Position numbers and translations under genes: made by a program. The notes under the pieces were generated by a model, which saw nothing but the letters and a program-made list of their open reading frames with translations, ran no database searches and had not been told where the DNA came from. A stretch of 16,371 nt of DNA from NCBI GenBank assembly GCA_934659415.1, contig CAKUHW010000003.1, positions 1-16,371 of the forward strand. Direction: 5' to 3'. The stretch comes from an uncultured Oscillospiraceae bacterium. GTDB lineage: Bacteria > Bacillota > Clostridia > Oscillospirales > Oscillospiraceae. Positions 1-6,516 of the stretch are shown piece after piece. Numbering within the stretch: position 1 is the first letter of the stretch; each line of letters opens with the position of its first letter.

Positions 1-4
1 GATA

Positions 5-144
5 AGCTCCCTTGTGTAAAGGGAGCTGGCAGCGCGCAGCGCTGACTGAGGGATTGTTGCCACGGCTGCTTGCCTTTGGCCCGGTAACAATCCCCCCAGC
101 CGCCGCATAGACCGCGGCGGCGTCCCCCCTTTACACAAGGGGGG
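5..144 (+). repeat. MITE-like structured hairpin repeat, copy A
   Basis: A 140-bp element made of consecutive hairpins. The left terminal hairpin has a 9-bp stem (5-13 with 19-27) and loop GTGTA. A second hairpin has stem CAGCGC/GCGCTG (30-35, 39-44). GGGATTGTTGCC later pairs with GGTAACAATCCC. A GCCGCCGC/GCGGCGGC stem lies at 99-106 and 114-121. The right terminal hairpin pairs 124-131 with 137-144, and its loop TACAC is the reverse complement of the left loop. The two ends are therefore inverted copies of each other. A diverged copy in the opposite orientation lies at 13291-13419. No ORF fits inside. It resembles the short palindromic elements scattered through Oscillospiraceae genomes. The left flank may be cut by the window edge. 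Confidence 0.8.
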
Positions 145-257
145 TGGCAAGGCCTTCAGTCTGCTGTCCCGCCCGCTGCCGCGGGCGAATCGCGCGAAAA
201 AACAAGGCGCACCTGCATTTTCCCCAGCCCAAAAAGTAACGCAAAGGAGACATTTTC

Positions 258-701
258 ATGACCGGACCCGTATCTGTCAAGCTTCTGGACCCCCGGGCCA
301 GAGTGCCCGCCTACGGCTCCGCCGACGCGGCGGGGGCCGATCTCTACGCCCTTGCCGACGAACCGGTGGTCATCGCCCCCGGCGCCACCGCTCTGATCCG
401 CACCGGCGTGGCTCTGGCCATTCCCCGGGGCTATGTGGGCCTTGTGTATGCCCGCTCCGGCCTGGCCTCCAGGCAGGGGCTGGCCCCGGCCAACAAGGTC
501 GGCGTGATCGACGCGGACTACCGGGGAGAGCTGATGGTGGCCTTGCACAACCACAGCGGCGAGGTGCGCACCGTCTGCGGCGGCGACCGCATCGCCCAAC
601 TGGTCATCGCCCCCTACCTGACGGCGCAGTTCACCCTCACCGACGATCTGGACGAGACCGCCCGGGGCGCGGGCGGCTTCGGCTCCACCGGCACGAGATG
701 A
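258..701 (+). CDS. dut: dUTP diphosphatase (dUTPase)
   Basis: Hydrolyses dUTP to dUMP and pyrophosphate in the cytoplasm, keeping uracil out of DNA and supplying dUMP for thymidylate synthesis. All five motifs of the trimeric dUTPase family are visible in the 147 residues: SADAAGADLYA near residue 21, ARSGLASRQG near 69, NKVGVIDADYRGE near 83 (with the catalytic Asp), GDRIAQLVI near 112, and the mobile C-terminal arm GAGGFGSTG ending at the C-terminus. Length is normal for the family. The ATG at 258 follows a good Shine-Dalgarno (AAAGGAGA, 243-250). The 101 bp between the upstream repeat and the start show no convincing promoter. spoIIID follows 81 bp downstream on the same strand. Confidence 0.96.
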   Translation: MTGPVSVKLLDPRARVPAYGSADAAGADLYALADEPVVIAPGATALIRTGVALAIPRGYVGLVYARSGLASRQGLAPANKVGVIDADYRGELMVALHNHSGEVRTVCGGDRIAQLVIAPYLTAQFTLTDDLDETARGAGGFGSTGTR

Positions 702-717
702 TCCCCCGCCCCGCCCT

Positions 718-746
718 TCATATTCCCGCCCACAGCGGCATATACA
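718..746 (+). promoter_or_regulatory. Possible sigma-E-type promoter of spoIIID
   Basis: TCATATT at 718-724, then a 14-bp spacer, then CATATACA at 739-746. This resembles the Bacillus sigma-E pattern (ATATT at -35, CATACAnT at -10, spacing about 14). spoIIID of B. subtilis is transcribed by sigma-E, so location and family knowledge agree. The match was made by eye. The -10 is imperfect at two positions. Confidence 0.5.
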
Positions 747-782
747 TCTCCCAGGACGCAAAGAGCAGGGAGTTGTTGCCAT

Positions 783-1031
783 GTGAAGGGGAACATCGAG
801 GAGCGGGCAGTGGCCCTGGCCCAGTATATCGTGGAGCACCGCGCCACGGTCCGGTCCGCCGCCGGACAGTTCGGCGTGAGCAAAAGCACGGTCCACAAGG
901 ACATTTCCGCCCGGCTGCCCCGGCTCAACCGGGCGCTCTATGCCCAGGTAAAGGCCATTCTGGAGGAGAATAAGGCGGAGCGGCATATACGGGGCGGCAT
1001 CGCGACCAGGATAAAATACAAAGGGGAATAA
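783..1031 (+). CDS. spoIIID: Sporulation transcriptional regulator SpoIIID
   Basis: An 82-residue DNA-binding protein of the SpoIIID family, which in Bacillus and Clostridia switches mother-cell gene expression after engulfment. The helix-turn-helix spans about residues 22-41, with the diagnostic FGVSKSTVHKD. The C-terminal basic tail (RHIRGGIATRIKYKGE) matches the family's conserved RHLRGGEAT.KYK ending. The chosen start is GTG at 783, which keeps the usual N-terminus (KGNIEERA...) and follows AGGAG-like AGGGAG at 767-772. The ATG two bases upstream (781) is followed immediately by a stop and cannot be the start. A probable sigma-E promoter precedes the gene and a strong hairpin terminator follows 45 bp after the stop. 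Its presence is good evidence that the host forms spores. Confidence 0.96.
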   Translation: MKGNIEERAVALAQYIVEHRATVRSAAGQFGVSKSTVHKDISARLPRLNRALYAQVKAILEENKAERHIRGGIATRIKYKGE

Positions 1032-1075
1032 TTTTTCGGACCGTCAAACAGCGTAAAGGTGTTTGGGGCGGCCTG

Positions 1076-1115
1076 AAAAAGGCTGCGCGGGAAAGTACTC
1101 CCGCGCAGCCTTTTT
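1076..1115. terminator. Bidirectional intrinsic terminator
   Basis: A perfect 12-bp stem (1081-1092 with 1099-1110) with loop AAGTAC. It is preceded by AAAAA and followed by TTTTT, so it works in both directions. It sits between the converging spoIIID (+) and M56 protease (-) genes, four bases past the latter's stop. Confidence 0.93.
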
Positions 1116-1118
1116 ATC

Positions 1119-3026
1119 TTATTCCTTTTCCGAAGCAAAGGGCGTAAGGGTCAGCGCCTCATAGGGGTGCCCGGCCATGACCGCGGCCGCCTCGCTGTCG
1201 CTGACAGGGGAGACATCATCGCCGCCGGGGTCGTCCGCCGCCGCGGCGGAGTAATACCAGGACGCGCCGCCGGAGCCGTCGTCCAGAAGCAGCAGCGTCT
1301 CCACATGCCGCAGCGCGCCGCCGGTATAGCGGTAGTAGGAGAAGCGGCTTTCAAACGCGCTGCTGCTGCCCTCCTCGGCAAGGCCGCCGTCGGTGCATAG
1401 ATACCAGCGGTCGCGGGCCCAGCCCTCGGCCACGCGGACGGCCTCTCCGCCGTCCAGCCGGTAGAGGCCGAAGAGCACGGCAGGTCCGCCGCCCCAGTCT
1501 GCGCCCAGCAGCAGCTCGGGGGTCCCGTCGCCGTCCAGGTCGCGCAGCAGCCAGCCGGGGGTCTGGTAGTAGTCGTTCGGCGCCAGAAGCTCGGCGCTGA
1601 ACTCGCCCCCCGCGTCCTGCACGCCGGCCCGGCGGAGGGCGCAGATGTCGGCCAGCAGCGCATCATAGGCGGGATATCCCGTGGGGCCCTGCGCATCGGT
1701 CTGTCCGCCGGAGCCGCCGCTCTGCCCGCCGCCGGGCCGGAAGCCCTCCGGCAGCGGGCTGTCCCCCTCGGTATAGGGCCAGGCGAGGGGGCCGCCCCGG
1801 TAGGTGTCTCCGTCAATGCAGAGATAGACGCCGCCCGCATTGGCCACCGTGTGGCGCACGCCGTCGGTGGTGGTGACATAGAGGGTGACCGTGCTGCCGG
1901 TGATAGACCCGGGCGCGCTGACGTACCGCCCGCCGCTGCGGTTGATGAGGGCCACCGCAGCGGCGATCTCCTCCCGGTCCAGGTCCCTGTACTGCCTGTC
2001 GGCCGCCTGGGGCAGGACCGTCAGCTCCACGCGCGCCACGTCCTCCGCCCGCAGGTGCTTTGCCCACTGCATCGTCTCCCGCCGGGGGTCGGTGAGGAAG
2101 CACACCGCCGCGGCAGCGCACACCAGGACCGAGACCGCGGCGACCCAAAGGGCGGGCCGCCTGTAGCGCAGGGCGTTTTTCACGCGCTCCTTCACCCCCA
2201 CCTCCCCAAAGGCCAGCGGGCAGGCGGCCGCCGGCCTGCCCGGCGCGCTGCACGCCAGCAGCACCCGGGAATAGGTCCTGACGGCATCCGCGTCCATGTC
2301 CCGGATCACCCGTTCGTCGCAGGCCAGCTCTATATCCCGGCAGAACAGGGCATAGGCCAGCCACAGCAGCGGGTCAAACCAGTAGACCGCCAGCAGGACA
2401 AAGCCCAGAGGCTTCCACCAGTGGTCCCCCCGGGCGAGGTGCGCGCGCTCATGGGCCAGCACATTCTGCCGCTGCACCTCGTCCAGGGCGGAGGGCAGAT
2501 AGATGCGCGGCCGCACCGCACCGAGGATGAAGGGGGTGGGGATGGCGTCGCAGAGATAGATATTCTCCCCCAGGGGGAGGGACGGGCTCACCCGCCGCCG
2601 CAGACGCAGAAAGCTCACCAGCGCGCCGAGCAGCATCACCCCAAGGCCGGCCAGCCACACGGCCCCTGCGATCTCCGGCCACGAAAGGCCCGCCCCGGCT
2701 CCCGCCGCAGGCACGCAGGCAAGGCTCCCGCCGGGAGACGGGGACAGAGTGGCCGCGCCGCCGATGACGGCCCCCGCGCCCCCCGGGACGGCCGGTGGGG
2801 AGGCGACCGCCTCCGCACCGGCTCTGACGCTTCCCACCCGCGGGACAAGGCTCAGCGCGCTCTCCACGGAAAAGGGCAGCGCCAGGCGCAGGGCAACGAG
2901 GCCCCAGAGCAGGACCCGCGCCCACTTGGGCGCGCGCCGGAAGGCCAGACGAAGGACGCATACCACCGCCGCCAGCCAGCTGGCGGAAATGCTCAGGTCC
3001 AGAAGCTTCAGAAAGACTGCAGCCAC
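1119..3026 (-). CDS. BlaR1/MecR1-like M56 family membrane metalloprotease with a non-beta-lactam sensor region
   Basis: A 635-residue polytopic membrane protein. The N-terminal part has hydrophobic segments near 5-28, 38-58, 118-140 and 205-230. The M56 zinc-protease motif is HERAH at 192-196, with the downstream glutamate motif IELACDE at 232-238. Another hydrophobic segment lies at about 293-312, followed by an extracellular region of roughly 320 residues. In BlaR1/MecR1 that region is a penicillin-binding sensor that triggers cleavage of BlaI. Here I see no penicillin-binding motifs. Instead there is a small alpha/beta-looking part, a Gly/Ser/Gln linker (430-447) and a C-terminal domain with DLDGDG at 496-501, as in calcium-binding or FG-GAP-like repeats. 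The start is GTG at 3026, three bases after the repressor stop, with GAGGGG upstream, so translation is probably coupled. The signal sensed is unknown. Confidence 0.88.
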   Translation of the reverse strand: MAAVFLKLLDLSISASWLAAVVCVLRLAFRRAPKWARVLLWGLVALRLALPFSVESALSLVPRVGSVRAGAEAVASPPAVPGGAGAVIGGAATLSPSPGGSLACVPAAGAGAGLSWPEIAGAVWLAGLGVMLLGALVSFLRLRRRVSPSLPLGENIYLCDAIPTPFILGAVRPRIYLPSALDEVQRQNVLAHERAHLARGDHWWKPLGFVLLAVYWFDPLLWLAYALFCRDIELACDERVIRDMDADAVRTYSRVLLACSAPGRPAAACPLAFGEVGVKERVKNALRYRRPALWVAAVSVLVCAAAAVCFLTDPRRETMQWAKHLRAEDVARVELTVLPQAADRQYRDLDREEIAAAVALINRSGGRYVSAPGSITGSTVTLYVTTTDGVRHTVANAGGVYLCIDGDTYRGGPLAWPYTEGDSPLPEGFRPGGGQSGGSGGQTDAQGPTGYPAYDALLADICALRRAGVQDAGGEFSAELLAPNDYYQTPGWLLRDLDGDGTPELLLGADWGGGPAVLFGLYRLDGGEAVRVAEGWARDRWYLCTDGGLAEEGSSSAFESRFSYYRYTGGALRHVETLLLLDDGSGGASWYYSAAAADDPGGDDVSPVSDSEAAAVMAGHPYEALTLTPFASEKE

Positions 3027-3029
3027 GAC

Positions 3030-3395
3030 TCACCCCTCCTCGCCCCAGGCGTCGATCATGCGGCGGATCTCCGCCGCGTCCTGCGCCGAGAGAGGCTTTC
3101 GCGCGGTGAAGGCGGCGAGGAAGGCGGGAAGGGAGCCGTCAAAGGCGTCCTCCACAAATTTCTCGCTCTGCACGGCGCTGTACTCCTCCCGGGAGAGGCA
3201 CGCCGTCACCGTGCCGTTTTCATTTTGAAAAAAACCATGGGCGCAGAGCTTTTTCAGCACCGTGTAGGTGGTGGACTTTTTCCACTGCAGCTCCTGCTGA
3301 CACAGCTTCACCAGCTCGCCGGAGGTCAGCGGCTCGTGCTGCCAGATCAGCTCGGCAAAGCGCGACTCCACCGCGCCCAGCTTATAGCATTCCAT
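3030..3395 (-). CDS. BlaI/MecI/CopY-family transcriptional repressor
   Basis: A 121-residue winged-helix repressor. The N-terminal two thirds (residues 5-70) match the BlaI DNA-binding domain, including LGAVESRFAELIWQHEPLTS and the recognition-helix region WKKSTTYTVLKKLCAHGFF. The C-terminal helices (about 75-118) would form the dimerisation and cleavage region. In this family the partner M56 protease inactivates the repressor proteolytically, which releases the operon from self-repression. ATG at 3395 is preceded by AGGGGGG at a 7-bp spacing. The gene is first in a two-gene operon with the M56 protease. Two matching palindromes in its promoter (3414-3430, 3447-3463) are very likely its own operators. 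No beta-lactamase gene is adjacent, so the regulated function may lie elsewhere or be the operon itself. Confidence 0.94.
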   Translation of the reverse strand: MECYKLGAVESRFAELIWQHEPLTSGELVKLCQQELQWKKSTTYTVLKKLCAHGFFQNENGTVTACLSREEYSAVQSEKFVEDAFDGSLPAFLAAFTARKPLSAQDAAEIRRMIDAWGEEG

Positions 3396-3413
3396 CCGGA
3401 TACCCCCCTGTCG

Positions 3414-3430
3414 GTCTATTCAAAGTAGAC
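3414..3430. promoter_or_regulatory. BlaI-type operator 1
   Basis: GTCTATTCAAAGTAGAC, a 17-bp palindrome with perfect 5-bp arms GTCTA/TAGAC. It lies between the -10 and the start of the repressor gene, 33 bp centre to centre (about three helical turns) from operator 2. Size and arms resemble known BlaI/MecI operators built on TACA/TGTA-like half-sites. Confidence 0.8.
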
Positions 3431-3445
3431 CTATATCTGTCCATG

Positions 3446-3474
3446 AGTCTATCACGAATAGACCGCCCTGTCAA
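3446..3474 (-). promoter_or_regulatory. Promoter of the repressor-protease operon
   Basis: On the minus strand, a consensus -35 TTGACA (3469-3474), a 17-bp spacer and -10 TAGACT (3446-3451). Operator 2 fills the spacer and the -10, so repressor binding would block RNA polymerase directly. Confidence 0.85.
3447..3463. promoter_or_regulatory. BlaI-type operator 2
   Basis: GTCTATCACGAATAGAC, a 17-bp palindrome with perfect 6-bp arms GTCTAT/ATAGAC. It overlaps the -10 and spacer of the promoter and shares arm sequence and length with operator 1. Confidence 0.82.
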
Positions 3475-3504
3475 GCGTCAGTTGGCAGGGGTATTCCGAA
3501 CAGA

Positions 3505-3539
3505 AAAGGTCCGTGAGATCAACCGTCTCACGGACCTTT
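3505..3539 (-). terminator. Intrinsic terminator of the lipid operon
   Basis: A 14-bp perfect stem (3505-3518 with 3526-3539) with a 7-nt loop. On the minus strand it continues into TTTTC. It insulates the promoter of the BlaI-like gene from transcription of the thioesterase operon. On the plus strand it lacks a U-tract. The 130 bp between it and the thioesterase stop hold no convincing gene. Confidence 0.8.
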
Positions 3540-3668
3540 CCGGCCTTTGGGGCAGCTCTGCCCGTTTCAATTCAGTCCCAGGTCAAAAGCAGGTCCACCG
3601 GCAGCTTCAGCGCGTCCTCTACAGCCAGTATGCCGCGAAAGCAGAAACGCAAAGCCGGCGCGGGTCTC

Positions 3669-4421
3669 TCAGGCGCCCGGCTCCGTCCGGAAGCGGACGG
3701 CGGCAAGGGCGGCGGCCCTGCCCTGCGCCTTTTTCACCGCCAGGCGCACGGTATCCCCCTCCTGCCGGCGGAAGACCTGCAGGGTCTCTCCCTCCAGGCA
3801 GGGGGCGGCGTAGTGGACCTCCACGGAGGCGATGGAGCCCTCCGCCAGCTTCGATGCGGAAAAGCAGTCCAGCAGCAGGCGCACATAGGCCACGTTGTTC
3901 ATGTGGCGGCCCAGATCGATGTCCGTGGGGCGCACGGTATAGGTCATGACCAGGTCCTCCGGGGCAAAGTCGTCCGGAAAGCGGGCGGGCTCGCCGGTGA
4001 GGCCGGTCCTGTCCGGATAGGGGAAATCCGCGGGGAAGCCGGACTGGCCGAAGGGCACTACCCTGCCGCCGGGGCCCAGCACGGCCCACTGCGTCCGCCC
4101 CAGGGCCACCGTCTCGCCGCCCCGGGCAAGGCTGTAGCCGCGGAAGCAGCGCAGGGCGTCGGCGGCGCAGGGCTCCGGCCAGGTGGCGGCGGTGAGCTCC
4201 TCCATGAGCCGGGCGGGCCGGAGCAGGTCCACCCGGCAGTGGACAGTCAGCCAGAACTCCCCCCGCCGGGCCATGGCAGCCCCGCCCACGCCCAGCTCCT
4301 CCGCGTGGCGGGCGGCCAGCCCCTGAAAGATGGTAAGGGCGGCCTGGGGGGAAAGGCGGCCCGCGGCGTCGCAGTAATCCGGCGTGACCACCACGGAGGT
4401 CTCAAAGCAGCCGGTCTCCAT
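3669..4421 (-). CDS. Acyl-ACP thioesterase (FatA/FatB-like, double hot-dog)
   Basis: A 250-residue cytoplasmic enzyme expected to release fatty acid from acyl carrier protein or a related thioester. It shows two hot-dog halves. The first (about 5-115) contains the VTPDYCDAAGRLS strand and FQGLAARHAEELG helix. The second (about 155-245) has RPTDIDLGRHMNNVAYVRLL, which matches the catalytic region of the plant/bacterial acyl-ACP thioesterase family (D/N, H173, N175-N176). Length is normal for bacterial members. ATG at 4421 was chosen because it is preceded by GGAAGGGAG. An upstream in-frame extension would run back into the SDR gene and has no homologous look. It starts 23 bp after the SDR stop and is last in the operon. 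Substrate chain length cannot be read from the sequence. Confidence 0.88.
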   Translation of the reverse strand: METGCFETSVVVTPDYCDAAGRLSPQAALTIFQGLAARHAEELGVGGAAMARRGEFWLTVHCRVDLLRPARLMEELTAATWPEPCAADALRCFRGYSLARGGETVALGRTQWAVLGPGGRVVPFGQSGFPADFPYPDRTGLTGEPARFPDDFAPEDLVMTYTVRPTDIDLGRHMNNVAYVRLLLDCFSASKLAEGSIASVEVHYAAPCLEGETLQVFRRQEGDTVRLAVKKAQGRAAALAAVRFRTEPGA

Positions 4422-4444
4422 AGTGATGTCTCCCTTCCGCGCCC

Positions 4445-5245
4445 TCAGGCGGCGTAGATCCTGCCGATGAGCCAGTTGCGCAGCCGACAGGGCAGCAGCT
4501 GGCACAGCACGCAGGCGCCCTTGTAGAGGAAGCCGATGGCGTACAGGGGCTTCACCCGCCGCTTCAGGGCGATCTTACAGATATAGGCTCCGGCGGTCTC
4601 GGGCTTCATGCCCCCCCGCTCGTCCTTCTCCATGGTGGCCACGCTGCGGGAGATGCGCCCGCCGTAGGCCTCATCCCCAGCCATGGTCTTTTTGCGCGCG
4701 TCGGTAAAGCCGGTGGCGATGTCCCCGGGCTGCACCGCCGTGACGGTGACGCCGTAGGGGCGCACCTCGTTGGCCAGGGCGCAGGTATAGGAGTTGATGG
4801 CCGCCTTGGAGGCGGAATAGTAGGTCTGAAAGGGGATGGCCGCCGCCGCGGCCACGGAGCTGATGTTCACGATGCGTCCGCTCCCCTGCCGGCGCAGCAC
4901 GGGCAGCACCGCCCGGTTCACCCGCACCATGCCGAAGAAGTTCACGTCGAACTGGCGCACGGCGTCCGCCGTGTCGGTGAATTCCACCGCGCCGGAAATG
5001 CCGAAGCCCGCGCAGTTGACCACGATGTCCAGCCGGCCCTCCCGCTCCAACAGGGCGGCCACGGCGGCGTTCACGGCGGCCTCGTCGGTGACGTCGGCAG
5101 TGAGGTGGGCCACGCCGGGCACGCCGGCGGCGCGGCGGCTCAGCTCGTACACGGTGCACCCGGCCGCCTTCAGGGCCAGGGCGGTGCACCGGCCGATGCC
5201 GGAGCTGCCGCCGGTGACCAGGGCGACCTTACCGGTGCAGCTCAT
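4445..5245 (-). CDS. Short-chain dehydrogenase/reductase, possibly a 3-ketosphinganine-type reductase
   Basis: A classical SDR of 266 residues. The NAD(P)-binding TGGSSGIG is at 11-18, the NCAG motif at 77-80, and the catalytic residues are S130, Y143 and K147 (TYYSASK). R37/R38 after the second strand suggest NADPH preference. The last 40 residues are hydrophobic and basic and may attach the enzyme to the membrane, as in ketodihydrosphingosine reductases. The ATG lies inside the end of the upstream synthase gene (17-bp overlap), so the two are translationally coupled. By position, the likely job is reduction of the beta-ketone made by the synthase. This assignment is inferred from the neighbour. 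The family alone only supports an oxidoreductase. Confidence 0.9.
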   Translation of the reverse strand: MSCTGKVALVTGGSSGIGRCTALALKAAGCTVYELSRRAAGVPGVAHLTADVTDEAAVNAAVAALLEREGRLDIVVNCAGFGISGAVEFTDTADAVRQFDVNFFGMVRVNRAVLPVLRRQGSGRIVNISSVAAAAAIPFQTYYSASKAAINSYTCALANEVRPYGVTVTAVQPGDIATGFTDARKKTMAGDEAYGGRISRSVATMEKDERGGMKPETAGAYICKIALKRRVKPLYAIGFLYKGACVLCQLLPCRLRNWLIGRIYAA

Positions 5246-6413
5246 AGTGGGAGAGCACGTCCACGATGACCTCCACCGCCTCGTCCACCAGGGCCCTGGT
5301 GTGGGTGGCCATCAGACTGCAGCGCAGCAGGCACTCGCCGGGGGCGCAGGCGGGGGGCAGGGTGGCGTTCACATACACGCCCCGCTCGTACAGCTCCCGC
5401 TGGGCCCGAAGGGTGACGATGGGATCATAGGTGTAGAGGGGGATGATGGGGGTCTGGGCGTCCATGATCTGCACGTTGGCGGCGTGGAGCTTGTCGCGCA
5501 TGTACTGGGAGATGTCCAGCAGCTGGCGGGGCAGCTCCGGGTGGGCCGCCAGGTGGCGCAGGGAGGCGTTGGCCACGGCGATGTTGGCGGGGGGCACGGA
5601 GGCGGCGAAGATATAGGGACGGGAGTTGCAGCGGACGAAATCCGCCACCTTGGCGCTGGCGGCCATGTAGCCGCCCAGGGAGGCCAGGGACTTGGAGAAG
5701 GTGCCCATGTAGATGTCCACCTGATCCTCCAGGCCGAAGTGGCTGGCGGTGCCCCGGCCGCCCTGGCCCAGAACGCCCAGGCCGTGGGCGTCGTCCACCA
5801 TGACCCGGGCGCCGTACTGCTTGGCCAGGGCGCAGATCTCCGGCAGCTTGGCGATGTCGCCGCCCATGGAGAACACGCCGTCGGTGACGATAAGGCACCC
5901 GGCGGTCTCGGGCACCCGCTTGAGCTGGCGCTCCAGATCGTCCATGTCCGCATGGCGGAAGCGGAGCATCTTGCCGTGGCTCAGGCGGCAGCCGTCGTAG
6001 ATGGAGGCGTGGTTCTCCTTGTCGCAGATCACATAGTCCTTCATGCCCACCAGGGCGGAGATGATGCCCAGGTTGGACTGGAAGCCGGAGGGGAAGGTCA
6101 TCACGTCCTCCTTGCGGAGGAAGGCGGCCATCTCCCGCTCGAACTGCAGGTGGAGCACCAGGGTACCGTTGAGCAGGCGGGAGCCGGAGCAGCCGGTGCC
6201 GTACTCGTCCAGGGCCTTCTTGCCCGCGGCGATGATCTCAGGGTTGGTGGTGAGGCCCAGGTAGTTGTTGGAGCCCAGCATGATGCGGCGCTTGCCCTCC
6301 ATGATGACCTCGGTATCCTGGCGGGACTGCAGTTCGCGGAAGTAGGGGAACAGGCCCTGGGCGCGCAGGTCCTCAGCGGTCTTGTACTGATAGCATTTCT
6401 CGAAAATATCCAC
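5229..6413 (-). CDS. PLP-dependent alpha-oxoamine synthase, serine palmitoyltransferase-like
   Basis: A fold-type I PLP enzyme of 394 residues that condenses an amino acid with an acyl thioester and releases CO2. Family members are serine palmitoyltransferase (SPT), glycine C-acetyltransferase, BioF and HemA. With GTG 6413 as residue 1, visible residues are H135 (NHASIYDG, stacks on PLP), D207 and H210 (DDAHGLGV) and the Schiff-base lysine K241 (GTFSKSLASLGGY). The N-terminus (DIFEKCYQYK...GLFPYFRELQSRQDTEV), SNNYLGL, GTGCSGSRLLNGT and PPACAPGE read much like Bacteroidota SPT-type enzymes. GTG at 6413 was chosen because AGAAGGAG lies 7 bp upstream and the family N-terminus starts there. The frame is open to a GTG at 6443. 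It leads an operon with an SDR and an acyl-ACP thioesterase. Amino acid and acyl substrates are not determined. Confidence 0.92.
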   Translation of the reverse strand: MDIFEKCYQYKTAEDLRAQGLFPYFRELQSRQDTEVIMEGKRRIMLGSNNYLGLTTNPEIIAAGKKALDEYGTGCSGSRLLNGTLVLHLQFEREMAAFLRKEDVMTFPSGFQSNLGIISALVGMKDYVICDKENHASIYDGCRLSHGKMLRFRHADMDDLERQLKRVPETAGCLIVTDGVFSMGGDIAKLPEICALAKQYGARVMVDDAHGLGVLGQGGRGTASHFGLEDQVDIYMGTFSKSLASLGGYMAASAKVADFVRCNSRPYIFAASVPPANIAVANASLRHLAAHPELPRQLLDISQYMRDKLHAANVQIMDAQTPIIPLYTYDPIVTLRAQRELYERGVYVNATLPPACAPGECLLRCSLMATHTRALVDEAVEVIVDVLSHYELHR

Positions 6414-6458
6414 GGGATCACTCCTTCTGTTCTCTCTCGGCACAAAAATGCAGAATAT

Positions 6459-6487
6459 ATTATACCGCAGCGGCGGCGCTCTGACAA
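6459..6487 (-). promoter_or_regulatory. Promoter of the synthase-SDR-thioesterase operon
   Basis: On the minus strand, -35 TTGTCA (6482-6487), a 17-bp spacer and a perfect -10 TATAAT (6459-6464), about 46 bp upstream of the chosen GTG. No operator-like palindrome is obvious, so expression may be constitutive. Confidence 0.85.
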
Positions 6488-6516
6488 GTTAAGACTTTTT
6501 AAACAAAACCGGCGGC

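Noticed and set aside
781..783. ATG as start of spoIIID
   Set aside because: It is followed at once by an in-frame TGA. The overlapping GTG at 783 opens the real frame.
1851..3428. A 525-codon plus-strand frame opposite the M56 protease and repressor
   Set aside because: Low-complexity Arg/Gly/Pro composition, no Shine-Dalgarno, and full overlap with well-supported minus-strand genes.
3572..3652. A short minus-strand frame after the thioesterase ending ILAVEDALKLPVDLLLTWD
   Set aside because: It looks like a protein C-terminus just before the terminator, but has only a TTG start, no good ribosome binding site and no family I recognise. The thioesterase is already full length, so a frameshift is not needed. 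It could be a gene remnant.
6414..6443. A ten-codon N-terminal extension of the synthase from GTG 6443
   Set aside because: It lacks a ribosome binding site and would contain the strong AGAAGGAG that serves the GTG at 6413; relatives begin with DIFEKCYQY.
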